DNA of 64,000 bases from a virus: positions 45,967-109,966 of the IMG/VR virus record IMGVR_UViG_3300043465_001479; one strand, 5' to 3'. Each line of letters opens with the position of its first letter. Positions within the stretch are counted from its first letter, which is position 1. Under the pieces are notes generated by a model. It did no database searches. It had not been told where the DNA came from and saw nothing but the letters and a program-made list of their open reading frames with translations. Made by a program: the position numbers and the translations under genes. Positions 14,958 through 22,609 of this stretch are shown here, piece after piece.

Positions 14958-15347
14958 TCAGAGGCTGGCCTCTTTCACGAAGAGGGCGACGCGGGTGAGC
15001 CCCTTGTCCGTCATCCCCAGTTTTGCTGCCGACCCTTGCGATAGGTCGATGACTCGGTCTCCGGCGTAGGGCCCCCGGTCGTTGATGACCACCTCGACCG
15101 ACCGACCGCTGTCGAGGTCGTGTACCACCACGATGGTACCGAACGGCAGCGTCCGGTGGGCAGCCGTGGCTCCGGCGGCACGGAAAACTGCTCCAGAGGC
15201 CGTCAGCCGCCCGTCGAAGCCCGGCCCGTACCAAGAGGCAACCCCGGTGGAGAACGGGACTGGGTCCGATGAGGCGACCGGGTCCATATGGTCCGAGGCG
15301 AGAGGCGCCGCGAAAAGCAGCGCGAGCGAGGCAACGGTTTTTCGCAT
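14958..15347 (-). CDS. RlpA-like double-psi beta-barrel protein, exported
   Basis: 129 aa with a short signal peptide (MRKTVASLALLFAAPLAS). The DPBB domain is unmistakable: GVASWYGPGFDGRLTASG, TAAHRTLPFGTIVVV, VVINDRGPYAGDRVIDLSQG, AAKLGM. RlpA proteins are septal lytic transglycosylases cleaving naked peptidoglycan glycans. The His of TAAH is kept, but the Asp normally 8 residues before it (in YDM/FDM) is Arg here, so enzymatic activity is doubtful. No SPOR domain. It could help lysis or envelope remodelling. Confidence 0.88.
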   Translation of the reverse strand: MRKTVASLALLFAAPLASDHMDPVASSDPVPFSTGVASWYGPGFDGRLTASGAVFRAAGATAAHRTLPFGTIVVVHDLDSGRSVEVVINDRGPYAGDRVIDLSQGSAAKLGMTDKGLTRVALFVKEASL

Positions 15348-15377
15348 GGGCGGATCGTGCTCCGACGACGTCAGGAG

Positions 15378-15827
15378 TCAACACGGCTCGGCGTTGAAGT
15401 ACTGGTCGGTGAGGTCTTCGCACTCCTTGCTGCAGTGATTCGCAGAATGGCTGGTGGGGAAACAAGGCTTCCCGCAGTCCATGCACTTGCCGATCGGGAT
15501 GCGGTCTTTCGTGGAGGCCGCGTTCAGGTCGACCTCTTTGTAGCGAGGCTTGGTGAGGCTGGAGGCGAACTGCTCTGCCGTCGGGTCGATGATGACCCCG
15601 TCAGGGGACACGCACCACCAGTGCTGGTCCTCGATGTCCCTACTCGGGATGGACCAGTGAACGAACCCACACGCTCGACGCAGCTCGGGGAAGTCGGCGA
15701 TCATGAGGTCGACCGCCTGCTTGCACTTGCCGCGCACGAACCTGTGGGGTTGCGCGTGAACGTATCGCTCGATCCATGCGATCCACTGGCTCGCCGACGA
15801 GGCTACCACCGAGGTGTGGCGGGTCAT
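15378..15827 (-). CDS. Putative cysteine-peptidase-like protein with zinc ribbon
   Basis: 149 aa. An early GKCKQAVDL, then HWWCVSPDGVIIDPTAEQF, gives a Cys...His...Asp order as in papain/transglutaminase-like folds; the C-terminus has CMDCGKPC...CSKEC, a zinc ribbon. The gene two places upstream (16475) has the same Cys-His-Asp layout. Catalytic function is inference. Coupled by ATGA. Confidence 0.5.
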   Translation of the reverse strand: MTRHTSVVASSASQWIAWIERYVHAQPHRFVRGKCKQAVDLMIADFPELRRACGFVHWSIPSRDIEDQHWWCVSPDGVIIDPTAEQFASSLTKPRYKEVDLNAASTKDRIPIGKCMDCGKPCFPTSHSANHCSKECEDLTDQYFNAEPC

Positions 15828-16435
15828 TCGGCAGCGACCGCAGCCGGGGTGTCCGCCGCGATGATGCCGTCGCGCTTCAGTCCTTCGAGGATGTAGAGCG
15901 CCGCCTGTGCCGAGAGGCTCCGCAGGTTCCCCGTCGCTGCCTTCGCGAGCGCGGCCTTGAGCGGTACCTTCATCGACACCACCGCCGTCGTGCTGTTCGG
16001 CCCGCGCGAGGGTTGACCGGCCACCTCCTTGAGAGGCTTCAGCACCTTTGGAGGCTTCACCTTGGGAGGCTTCGGCTCCTTCGGCTTTCCGTGGTTCGGG
16101 TTCTTCGGAATCCACAAGCCGCTCTCAGGGTCGAGGTGGGGCGTGATCTCGACAGCAGGGCTCTTCGTGACGGCAGGGAGCGTAGCGATCTCCACGTTCG
16201 CGGCAGGCTCCGGCTTCTTGTCCTCCTTGAGTGCCTTCACTGCCTTCTTCTTCGGGCTGGCCACAGGGTCCGTCGTCAGGTTGTCCTTGACTACAAGCGT
16301 AGCCTTGGCGGCGACGTCTGCCTTCACGGTCGCGATGGCGTTGTTGATGGCGTCGTCGAGAGCGTCTGGAGCGTTCGAGGCTTCCGGGGTCGTCGTCGGA
16401 GGCGTGAATTCAGGGCTGCGGGTGTGCTTTGGCAT
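15824..16435 (-). CDS. Lys/Pro-rich linker protein
   Basis: 203 aa from ATG 16435 (AAGGAGA upstream). Residues about 70-150 are low-complexity (KKKAVKALKEDKKPEP; KPKEPKPPKVKPPKVLKPL), followed by a small folded C-terminus (LRSLSAQAALYILEGLKRDGII) that looks like a helical or wHTH-like unit. DNA binding is plausible from charge. Confidence 0.6.
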   Translation of the reverse strand: MPKHTRSPEFTPPTTTPEASNAPDALDDAINNAIATVKADVAAKATLVVKDNLTTDPVASPKKKAVKALKEDKKPEPAANVEIATLPAVTKSPAVEITPHLDPESGLWIPKNPNHGKPKEPKPPKVKPPKVLKPLKEVAGQPSRGPNSTTAVVSMKVPLKAALAKAATGNLRSLSAQAALYILEGLKRDGIIAADTPAAVAAE

Positions 16436-16445
16436 GTTGGTCTCC

Positions 16446-16490
16446 TTCCGAGGAAGTAACTGCACTTTTGCAGTTCAAACGAACGAGATC
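16446..16490 (-). promoter_or_regulatory. Operator and AGTTAC element upstream of 16435
   Basis: On the minus strand CAGATCTC-GTTCGTTTGAAC is followed 11 nt later by AGTTAC and then the leader of the gene at 16435. The GTTC-N4-GAAC palindrome (about 16472-16483) belongs to the class at 12011, here with a GATC flank on one side only. Confidence 0.5.
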
Positions 16491-16957
16491 TGATGGTCGA
16501 TGTTCGTCAACTTTCGCCAGATCTCTGCCTGTGTCTGCTGGAACCACTCTGGGTTGATGGGGCCGAACACGCGGGTCTGGCAGATCCCGACGCGGACCTC
16601 AGTGGGAGTGTATTCGCGGTGAGCGAGCACAACAGGGTTGCGATCGGGCGAGAGCGTGATGTCGCGGGTGACGCCATGCTCGTCCTTCAGCCAAGCGTGC
16701 TCGATGGGGAACGGGACGTGGTGCGTCGAGACAAACCCCTCGCAGTAGGTGAGGGGGACATCCTTCTGCTGAAGGACAAGTCGGATGCAGTTCTCGAAGC
16801 ACGCCTTCATCTTCGGGCGCATGTGCGCCTCTCGGATGGCGAGACGAATGTGCGGCGGGTGGTGCGCGTAGGGGACCGGAGCCCAGCCGTTCCGCATGTA
16901 CTGCCGGATGCGGCGGTCTGTTTCGTCTTCGTCGGTGTGCAGCGGCTTCTTGGGCAT
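16475..16957 (-). CDS. Putative cysteine-peptidase-like phage protein
   Basis: 160 aa. KACFENCIRL, YCEGFV, PIEHAWLKDEHGVTRDIT gives Cys, His and Asp in the order of papain-like enzymes, a layout seen in many uncharacterised phage proteins. ATG 16957 follows AGTTAC by 10 nt. Substrate and activity unknown. Confidence 0.55.
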   Translation of the reverse strand: MPKKPLHTDEDETDRRIRQYMRNGWAPVPYAHHPPHIRLAIREAHMRPKMKACFENCIRLVLQQKDVPLTYCEGFVSTHHVPFPIEHAWLKDEHGVTRDITLSPDRNPVVLAHREYTPTEVRVGICQTRVFGPINPEWFQQTQAEIWRKLTNIDHQISFV

Positions 16958-16996
16958 GCCTCTGACAGTAACTCCGGATGAACGATCTGCTCGTTC

Positions 16997-17119
16997 TCAG
17001 CGCCCAAACACCGACGCGGTGAACTTCTGGAGCAGCCATTGTCCTGCGACCACTGTGAAGGCGAGCCCGACCCAAGCCCCCAACAAGATTGCGGCCCGTA
17101 GAACCTTCAGCCGGGTCAC
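16997..17119 (-). CDS. Single-span membrane protein, 40 aa
   Basis: GTG 17119 overlaps the upstream stop (GTGA). The product starts MTRLKVLRAAILLGAWVG and has one hydrophobic helix (about residues 8-29) with a basic N-terminus and a short polar tail ending FGR. Size and topology would suit a small holin-like or envelope-targeted peptide; function is not proven. Confidence 0.55.
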   Translation of the reverse strand: MTRLKVLRAAILLGAWVGLAFTVVAGQWLLQKFTASVFGR

Positions 17120-17496
17120 AGCGGCCCCCGCGAGTAGTCGCTGGCCGACGGGATGGCCGTGAGGATTCCGGGGATGAAGTCGGACCGCTTGGCCCGGGAA
17201 ACTACGATCTCCGGCATCTTGAAAGCCGCGTAGTAGTCATCCTTGCCCAGCCCGACGATGAAGGAGAGCAGATCCACCCGGTCTTCCCCGTCGAGAGGGA
17301 ACACGACGTTGTGCTCCATCTCCCATTCGTTCACGACACGGTCCAGCTCCTGCATCTTGCGACGGAAGGTCCACCAGAGCCCTTCGGCTTGGAGTGGTTT
17401 CAGTATTACAAGTAGGGACGCTCTGACCGCAGCCCAATCAGGCGGAGTGGTCCACTTGATCCATGAAACGATCGACCAGAACTCGGCATCAGACAT
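17116..17496 (-). CDS. Hypothetical protein
   Basis: 126 aa, ATG 17496 with GAGG upstream. Trp-rich N-terminus (FWSIVSWIKWTTPPDW) then helical. Shares a transcript with the 40-aa membrane protein. Not recognised. Confidence 0.6.
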   Translation of the reverse strand: MSDAEFWSIVSWIKWTTPPDWAAVRASLLVILKPLQAEGLWWTFRRKMQELDRVVNEWEMEHNVVFPLDGEDRVDLLSFIVGLGKDDYYAAFKMPEIVVSRAKRSDFIPGILTAIPSASDYSRGPL

Positions 17497-17643
17497 GGAA
17501 CGCCTCGTAGGTAGGTGTATGTCCGTCCGTCATTCCGGCGTGAGTCGTCCCGCCGATAGTACCCCGGCTTTCCAGAGAGCGCATCTGACGCCTCTGACGC
17601 ATCTGACGACTTCAAAATAATACTAGATGACCCAGTAAAGCTG
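17497..17643. repeat. Short gap with 9-bp direct repeats and AT-rich promoter-like DNA
   Basis: GCATCTGAC-GCCTCTGAC-GCATCTGAC (about 17580-17606) are three contiguous 9-mers, followed by the AT-rich TTCAAAATAATACTAG, giving TATTAT on the minus strand. This may be the promoter of the gene at 17496 with repeated regulator sites downstream. Confidence 0.4.
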
Positions 17644-18105
17644 TCACCGAGAGCGGAAGCGCAACAGGGTCAGCGACGTCGGATCATCCACGAAGGGATC
17701 GACCTTCGCTCGCCGAACCATCTTGAGCTTCCCGGGGCCTTCGACATTGGCCTGCAGCAGCGAGAGAATCTCAGCCTCGGCTTGTCGCTCGACGCCTGCC
17801 CACTCTTCAGCGGATGCCTTGCCGTCGTAGGTCACGACGAGAGGCACGACGTAGTCCACGGCATCCTTGCGGCGATGCACCAAGGGGCGCTTCGTCTTGG
17901 CGATGGACAGGGTGGCACCGCGAGGAGTCGAGAAGCCTCGGCCTCGCAGCGAGCGCAGCGCGGTCGAAGCTCTGGCGGCGAACGCCTGCTCCGGCGACCC
18001 GTCGTCAGCCTTGCTGAAAACTGGCTCCGCCGGGGCCCCCTCAGCCTCTTCGGCCATGGGAACTCCGAACAGATCGGCGACGTCGGAGAGGGGACCGCGC
18101 ATCAT
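17644..18105 (-). CDS. Hypothetical protein
   Basis: 153 aa, coupled (ATGA) to the upstream gene. The C-terminal half (VDYVVPLVVTYDGKASAEEW...LKMVRRAKVDPF) is strand-rich. Last gene of the run 24.5-17.6 kb. Not recognised. Confidence 0.6.
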   Translation of the reverse strand: MMRGPLSDVADLFGVPMAEEAEGAPAEPVFSKADDGSPEQAFAARASTALRSLRGRGFSTPRGATLSIAKTKRPLVHRRKDAVDYVVPLVVTYDGKASAEEWAGVERQAEAEILSLLQANVEGPGKLKMVRRAKVDPFVDDPTSLTLLRFRSR

Positions 18106-19133
18106 GGTGACCTGTAGGGATTGATCATCTTGCGGATGTACTCCCGCTCGGACTCTTTGTCGGACTCGTCCGCCAGCTCCTCAGCGTTGCTGCGGAAGAT
18201 CCGCCAGTCCTGATCGTCTTTGAAGACTTTCAGGGACGTGAAAACCTTGGGGTACTTGAGCCCTGAAGGACGGCTGGAAGCCATTGTGCTGGCTTCCAAA
18301 GCGTTTTTCGGCAACTTGTTCATCCACTCGATCGCAGCCTTTGCCAGATCGGGGGTCGCGAAGTTGAACGTCGCCAGCATGGATCCGGAGTCGTCCAGAC
18401 TCCGCACGTAGACCGGAACCGCTTTGGCAATAGGGGCAGATTCGACTGCCTTGAGCCATTTCGCGCGGATCTTCGGGTAGGCGTAGTGCCCGTCGCCTTT
18501 CGGCTTGGGGTAGATGCCCTTCTTGGCCAGCAGTGCGGCTTGCTTCTCAGCTGCTGCCTTCCCGATGTCGATGTAGTGCTGCGCAGGCTTCGACACCACA
18601 ATCTTCCACCCGGCGCCCGTCTTCCCCTTCACGGCGGTGACGGTAACCTTCGGAGGGTTGGACTCGATGGCTTTGTTCATCGCCTCGTCGTCTGCCTGTG
18701 TGAGGGCCATGCCCCACTCGCCGTCGCCGAACATCTCCGGGCCATCGGCGTAGATTTCACCGTCGTTCGAGTCGAAGCCGAACATCGAGACACGCGAGAC
18801 GCCATCAAGGCGTTTATTCGCGAGCTTCTCGATCTGCTGCTGGTTCAACTTCCCGTTGGGGTCGCGGATGAACGTCTCAGTGGAGGTTGGCTTGCGGAGC
18901 AGCAAACTCAGCGCCTCGCCGACGGCTTCGTCTGGCTGCATCTTGAGCGGGCTGTCGTTGCCCATGTCCACGAAGCCTTGCTTCAGATGGTGGTTCGAGA
19001 CCTCCTGTCCGACGTACTGCCCCTTCTTCTGCTTCGCGACGATATCGGAGAGGCCCTCGACAAGACCACGATCCCATGGAGCGAAGTCGCTGTGGTCGAG
19101 GCCAGAGAATCGGCGGAAGTCATCGAGGTTCAA
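18102..19133 (-). CDS. Conserved hypothetical, possible virion protein
   Basis: 343 aa. It starts MNLDDFRRFSGLDH, the same 'FxRFxGL' style of start as the plus-strand gene at 39450 and others. Later parts alternate basic helices (GKAAAEKQAALLAKKGIYPKPKG) with strands. No known domain. Four downstream/upstream neighbours overlap it or abut it. Confidence 0.65.
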   Translation of the reverse strand: MNLDDFRRFSGLDHSDFAPWDRGLVEGLSDIVAKQKKGQYVGQEVSNHHLKQGFVDMGNDSPLKMQPDEAVGEALSLLLRKPTSTETFIRDPNGKLNQQQIEKLANKRLDGVSRVSMFGFDSNDGEIYADGPEMFGDGEWGMALTQADDEAMNKAIESNPPKVTVTAVKGKTGAGWKIVVSKPAQHYIDIGKAAAEKQAALLAKKGIYPKPKGDGHYAYPKIRAKWLKAVESAPIAKAVPVYVRSLDDSGSMLATFNFATPDLAKAAIEWMNKLPKNALEASTMASSRPSGLKYPKVFTSLKVFKDDQDWRIFRSNAEELADESDKESEREYIRKMINPYRSP

Positions 19134-19136
19134 GGG

Positions 19137-19364
19137 TCAGCTCCTGAAACGCAGTGCGGCGAGTTGCTCGTGTAATTTTGAGAGGAAGTCCGCCGCTGCG
19201 TTGAGTGCTTCCTTATCAGGGCCTTTGGCGGAATCCATGCGCTTCCAGTACCCTTCGATCTGATCGTTGACCTCCATCCGCAGCTTCTTCACGAAGTCGT
19301 TCACCTCGCGGTCGCTGAAGTCGGAAGACTCCGTGATGCGTCGCATACGCTCTTGAAGGGTCAT
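19137..19364 (-). CDS. Small helical protein
   Basis: 75 aa from ATG 19364, coupled by ATGA. MTLQERMRRITES at the front resembles the 'LRRLAGIES' starts of other genes. Entirely helical. Unknown. Confidence 0.6.
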   Translation of the reverse strand: MTLQERMRRITESSDFSDREVNDFVKKLRMEVNDQIEGYWKRMDSAKGPDKEALNAAADFLSKLHEQLAALRFRS

Positions 19365-19684
19365 GCGCCGTATCGCTTGTGGTGGCTCTGGAGACGACCA
19401 ATGTCTTCGTCGTCCTTGAAGGCTTCCAAGGAATCGATGTGCTGAAAAACATGCATGACGTCGCCGTCGCCGAAGTTCTTTGGGTTGTCCACCGCTTGGA
19501 GGTAGGTTGGCCCAACCAGACCCACGATCCACTTCAGACACTGGTCTCGCAGCTTCTTGTCGTCGAAGGCGTACTCAAGGGTGTAGTCCTTGTAGCCGCC
19601 TTGGATGCCGTAAGGCACCTTCTGGTTGGACGAGAGGCCCTCGATAAGGCGGGCGAGCACAGGAAAGTTCCGAAGACGGTTCAT
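19361..19684 (-). CDS. Hypothetical protein
   Basis: 107 aa, coupled at both ends by ATGA. The end (VMHVFQHIDSLEAFKDDEDIGRLQSHHKRYG) is notably His-rich. Not recognised. Confidence 0.6.
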   Translation of the reverse strand: MNRLRNFPVLARLIEGLSSNQKVPYGIQGGYKDYTLEYAFDDKKLRDQCLKWIVGLVGPTYLQAVDNPKNFGDGDVMHVFQHIDSLEAFKDDEDIGRLQSHHKRYGA

Positions 19685-19884
19685 TGCTGATCTGTACTGG
19701 AGGGAGCAGGGATGGTCAAAGACCGAGAGTCGTTCTCAACCAACGCAGGACGAACGGGAACCTGAATCGAGTAGGTCACTTCGTTCCGATGGATCGGACG
19801 ACCCTCCTCAGGGAGCATCTCAAGGTCTGGCCACGTGTTGTTCATCAAGGCCAGCGCAAACCCCAAATCCATCCGCATCCACAT
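19681..19884 (-). CDS. Hypothetical protein
   Basis: 67 aa, ATG 19884 with GGGAG upstream. Begins MWMRMDLGFALALMNN; no domain. Follows the MT-A70 gene by 27 bp. Confidence 0.55.
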   Translation of the reverse strand: MWMRMDLGFALALMNNTWPDLEMLPEEGRPIHRNEVTYSIQVPVRPALVENDSRSLTIPAPSSTDQQ

Positions 19885-19911
19885 GATCGCTCCCGTTTTG
19901 AGGTCCGCACC

Positions 19912-20532
19912 TTACGCTGAGTCGGGGTCGGAAGTCAGCGACGCAGAAGTGAGAATCTGAGGGGGAGCCTGCAGTCCCCAAGTTGTCCATCCCGGCTCTT
20001 GTGTACGAGCGAACAACTCTACTCGGGGTCTGTCGCCGAGCAGCTCCAAGATCCGCCGGTGAACCTCCGGTGGCTTCGCCGAGTGCTTCTCTCCGGGGCG
20101 CGACGCAAGAAGCACCTGCCCCATCGCCTCCGTGAGCAGCGGCAGAGGTCGGCCCGTCTTGCAGGTGGTTCCTGCCAGCACGAATTCCGTCGTCGGCTTC
20201 ACCAGCGTTGGGCGCACGCCTTGGCCGTTGATGATTTTTCCGGCCTTGTTGGTTTTGATCCAAACGAACGCCACCCCCCTGAAATGGAAATTCCAAGCCT
20301 CCATGACCTTGATTGCCTCGGGAAGCTTTGGCCCGGTCGCCCAGAGGAAGAGGACCGCGTTCTTGGCGCAGAATGACCGAACGGGGAGGGCGCAGATCTC
20401 CTCCGTTGGCATCAGCGTGTAGTGCTTGCCCGCCGCTTGAGGCTTCAAAGGGTCGCCGAAGTAGGCCCACGGGGGGTCAGCGACGACGATCTCGTAGTCC
20501 CGGCGGGGGAGCTGCAACGGAAAACTGGTCAT
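19912..20532 (-). CDS. MT-A70-family adenine N6-methyltransferase
   Basis: 206 aa. DPPW at residues 19-22 and the sequence around it (YEIVVADPPWAYFG), FLWATGPKLPEAI, VWIKTNK and ASRPGEKHSAKP are the standard MT-A70 signature. In phages these proteins methylate adenine in DNA, often to evade host restriction. ATG overlaps the stop of the second methyltransferase, so both are co-translated. AGTTTTC occupies codons 3-5. Confidence 0.9.
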   Translation of the reverse strand: MTSFPLQLPRRDYEIVVADPPWAYFGDPLKPQAAGKHYTLMPTEEICALPVRSFCAKNAVLFLWATGPKLPEAIKVMEAWNFHFRGVAFVWIKTNKAGKIINGQGVRPTLVKPTTEFVLAGTTCKTGRPLPLLTEAMGQVLLASRPGEKHSAKPPEVHRRILELLGDRPRVELFARTQEPGWTTWGLQAPPQILTSASLTSDPDSA

Positions 20533-21989
20533 CGCTTCAGGCTCTTCGCGACCAACCGCTTGAAGTCCTTGGATGCCAGTCCACCGGGTTTCCTCTCAAC
20601 CTTGATCTCGTCCGTCAGGTCGAACGCCTTCCGGAGCGCCTCGCTGTCGGGGAGCGGAACGACCTCGGTGCGCTCGCGCTCCTTGGGAGCCAGCTTGACC
20701 GGAGGCAGACCCGTCGACTCTTTCTCGGCATGTATCAGTCGCCCGGTTGAGATTTCGACGAACCGTTCTTCGCGTTCGCAGCCGACGTACCGAGCCCCTT
20801 CGTGAAGGGCAGCGACACCAGTCGTCCCAGACCCGTTGAAGGGATCGAGAACGATGGAGCCCGGTGGGGCGACGAGGCGGACCAACCAACGCATGACGTC
20901 GACGGGCTTCACAGTCGGGTGATTGTTCCAGACGTCTTCAGCGGTCCGACCGGCTCCGGCACGAGGAGACTCCATGCCTTTGCTGCCTTTCTTGCGCTTG
21001 ACCGCCTCGGCACCCGTCACACGCTCCGCGTCCTCGGGGGCCCCGGTTTCCCGCTCCGCACGAGACGCCTTCGGTGAGTAGTAAAACTGTGGGAAGAACC
21101 TCGTGACGTCGCTCCCGGTCTGAGCCTTGAGCTGTTCCGCCATGCACTCTTGATGGCAGACGCCGTCCTCGACACACTCCGGGTGGTGGGTCATCAAGAC
21201 GTTTGGGGGCCAACGTCCAGTTGCGAAGGTGCCAGCCCCCACACCTTGGTGTGTGGGGTTGTTGAACCGCTCCTCCGTCCCCACCCTGCAGCCATCGATG
21301 TTCAGGGCTCCTGTCCCCCCAGACAGCAGGGCTTCTGCGGTGGTGCCGACCAGAGGCTTCCTTGCGAGCAAGACCGGCTCGAATGCAGGCTTGAGAGCGG
21401 ATCCCCAGCCCTGCCACTGCTGTGCCTCCGGGGTGGCGGGGATGTCCCGACGTTCACCGGACCACGCCAGATTGTCCGTGTAGCCCGACGCCCCTGTTTT
21501 GAATGCAGGTCTTTCGATCGAACCGGAGACGACTCGTTCCGCTCCGAGGGCTTCGTCAACCGCCTTGCTCGCATCGAGGGATTTCGGAAAGCCCTGCGAG
21601 TACAGCCACGCCATGAGGGTTTCGCGCATCTCGAAGCCTGCGAACCGAATCGAGAAGCCCATCAGGTCCATCGTCCGCGACCCGGTGAACGCCAGCAGGT
21701 GGGCCCCGGGCTTCATCACCCGGTAGACCTCTTTCCACACTTCAGGACCGGGGACGAAGGAGTCCCACTCGGCTCCCATGAACCCAGCCTTGTCGTGCTT
21801 GTAGCTGTTCCCCATGAACCACTGACGGATGACCTTGCGGATGTCGACGTCAGCGCTGAGGCCATACGGAGGGTCGCAGACCACAGCATCGAAGTAGTTG
21901 TCGGGTACCGCCTTGAGGGTGACGAGACAATCACCGCGCAGGAGATTCCAGCGCTGACCCTCTTCCAAGGGTTCCTTCTTCTCCGTCAT
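20529..21989 (-). CDS. Site-specific DNA methyltransferase (beta-type, DPPY)
   Basis: 486 aa from ATG 21989 (GGAG upstream); a longer frame upstream would overlap the SET gene and is rejected. DPPY at residues 39-42 comes first, and the SAM motif DPFNGSGTTG comes late, the beta order of N6-A/N4-C methyltransferases. NHPTVKP precedes the SAM motif. The large central part contains a cysteine-bearing segment (HHPECVEDGVCHQECM) that may bind zinc and take part in target recognition. No restriction partner is visible. Confidence 0.9.
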   Translation of the reverse strand: MTEKKEPLEEGQRWNLLRGDCLVTLKAVPDNYFDAVVCDPPYGLSADVDIRKVIRQWFMGNSYKHDKAGFMGAEWDSFVPGPEVWKEVYRVMKPGAHLLAFTGSRTMDLMGFSIRFAGFEMRETLMAWLYSQGFPKSLDASKAVDEALGAERVVSGSIERPAFKTGASGYTDNLAWSGERRDIPATPEAQQWQGWGSALKPAFEPVLLARKPLVGTTAEALLSGGTGALNIDGCRVGTEERFNNPTHQGVGAGTFATGRWPPNVLMTHHPECVEDGVCHQECMAEQLKAQTGSDVTRFFPQFYYSPKASRAERETGAPEDAERVTGAEAVKRKKGSKGMESPRAGAGRTAEDVWNNHPTVKPVDVMRWLVRLVAPPGSIVLDPFNGSGTTGVAALHEGARYVGCEREERFVEISTGRLIHAEKESTGLPPVKLAPKERERTEVVPLPDSEALRKAFDLTDEIKVERKPGGLASKDFKRLVAKSLKR

Positions 21990-22050
21990 GCAGTCTCCGG
22001 CGTCTGGTTCGAGCGAGTCGGTCCATCTCCGATAGGGAGTATGGTTTTCA

Positions 22051-22593
22051 CTACGTGATGCGTTGGCGGAACTTGGGGGACGGCTGCTCCACGCCCATGC
22101 GCCTGTTGATGAATGGCTGAAAGTAGCCTCGGTAGCGCTGTTGAAGCTCGGGTAGGCGCCAGTCACGCCCCGTCACTCGACCTCGACACAGCGCCGTGCC
22201 GCAACCACAGATTTCAGCGTACAGGTAGTCCTCGTCGCACCACAGAGCGAAGTCGGTCGTGATTTCCTCGTCGATCTCGATGTTCCTCTTGGCGATAACC
22301 TTGCGCTCGGAAGCCATCCAAGTGTTCGGGTCGCAGGAATGGTTCAGGAATTCGTCGACAGAGTCCGGCGCTCCCAGCGGGAGCGTCAAGCAGTAGGTCT
22401 CGTCGAAGGCTGTCGTTGCGCGGGCCTTGTGCTTTGCCTCGTCATACTTGTCGTAAGGGACGAGGACGCCACCCCAGACGAGGACTTTTTCCCCTTCTCT
22501 GATGGGCTGTGACGTGAAGAGGCCACCGCCGTTGATGCCTGATTCCTTGGAGTACAGGGAAGGGTGGCTCCACGCCGGAAAGATAAACTCCAC
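22051..22593 (-). CDS. SET-domain protein lysine methyltransferase
   Basis: 180 aa from GTG 22593. SET motifs in order: GINGGGLFTSQPIREGEKV (N-terminal G..GLF...I..GE), FLNHSCDPNTWM (NHSCxPN, SAM and pseudoknot), EEITTDFALW, then the post-SET-like CGCGTALCRG zinc cluster. SET enzymes methylate lysines, classically on histones. In a phage the target could be host ribosomal, nucleoid or phage proteins. The usual YDY tyrosines are replaced (TDF), so specificity may differ. Confidence 0.88.
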   Translation of the reverse strand: MEFIFPAWSHPSLYSKESGINGGGLFTSQPIREGEKVLVWGGVLVPYDKYDEAKHKARATTAFDETYCLTLPLGAPDSVDEFLNHSCDPNTWMASERKVIAKRNIEIDEEITTDFALWCDEDYLYAEICGCGTALCRGRVTGRDWRLPELQQRYRGYFQPFINRRMGVEQPSPKFRQRIT

Positions 22594-22609
22594 GATTGCT
22601 CCGTCTGGT

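Noticed and set aside
20529-22166. Longer version of the DPPY methyltransferase (545 aa)
   Set aside because: The extra 59 residues would overlap the SET gene and look like antisense of it; ATG 21989 has GGAG at the right distance.
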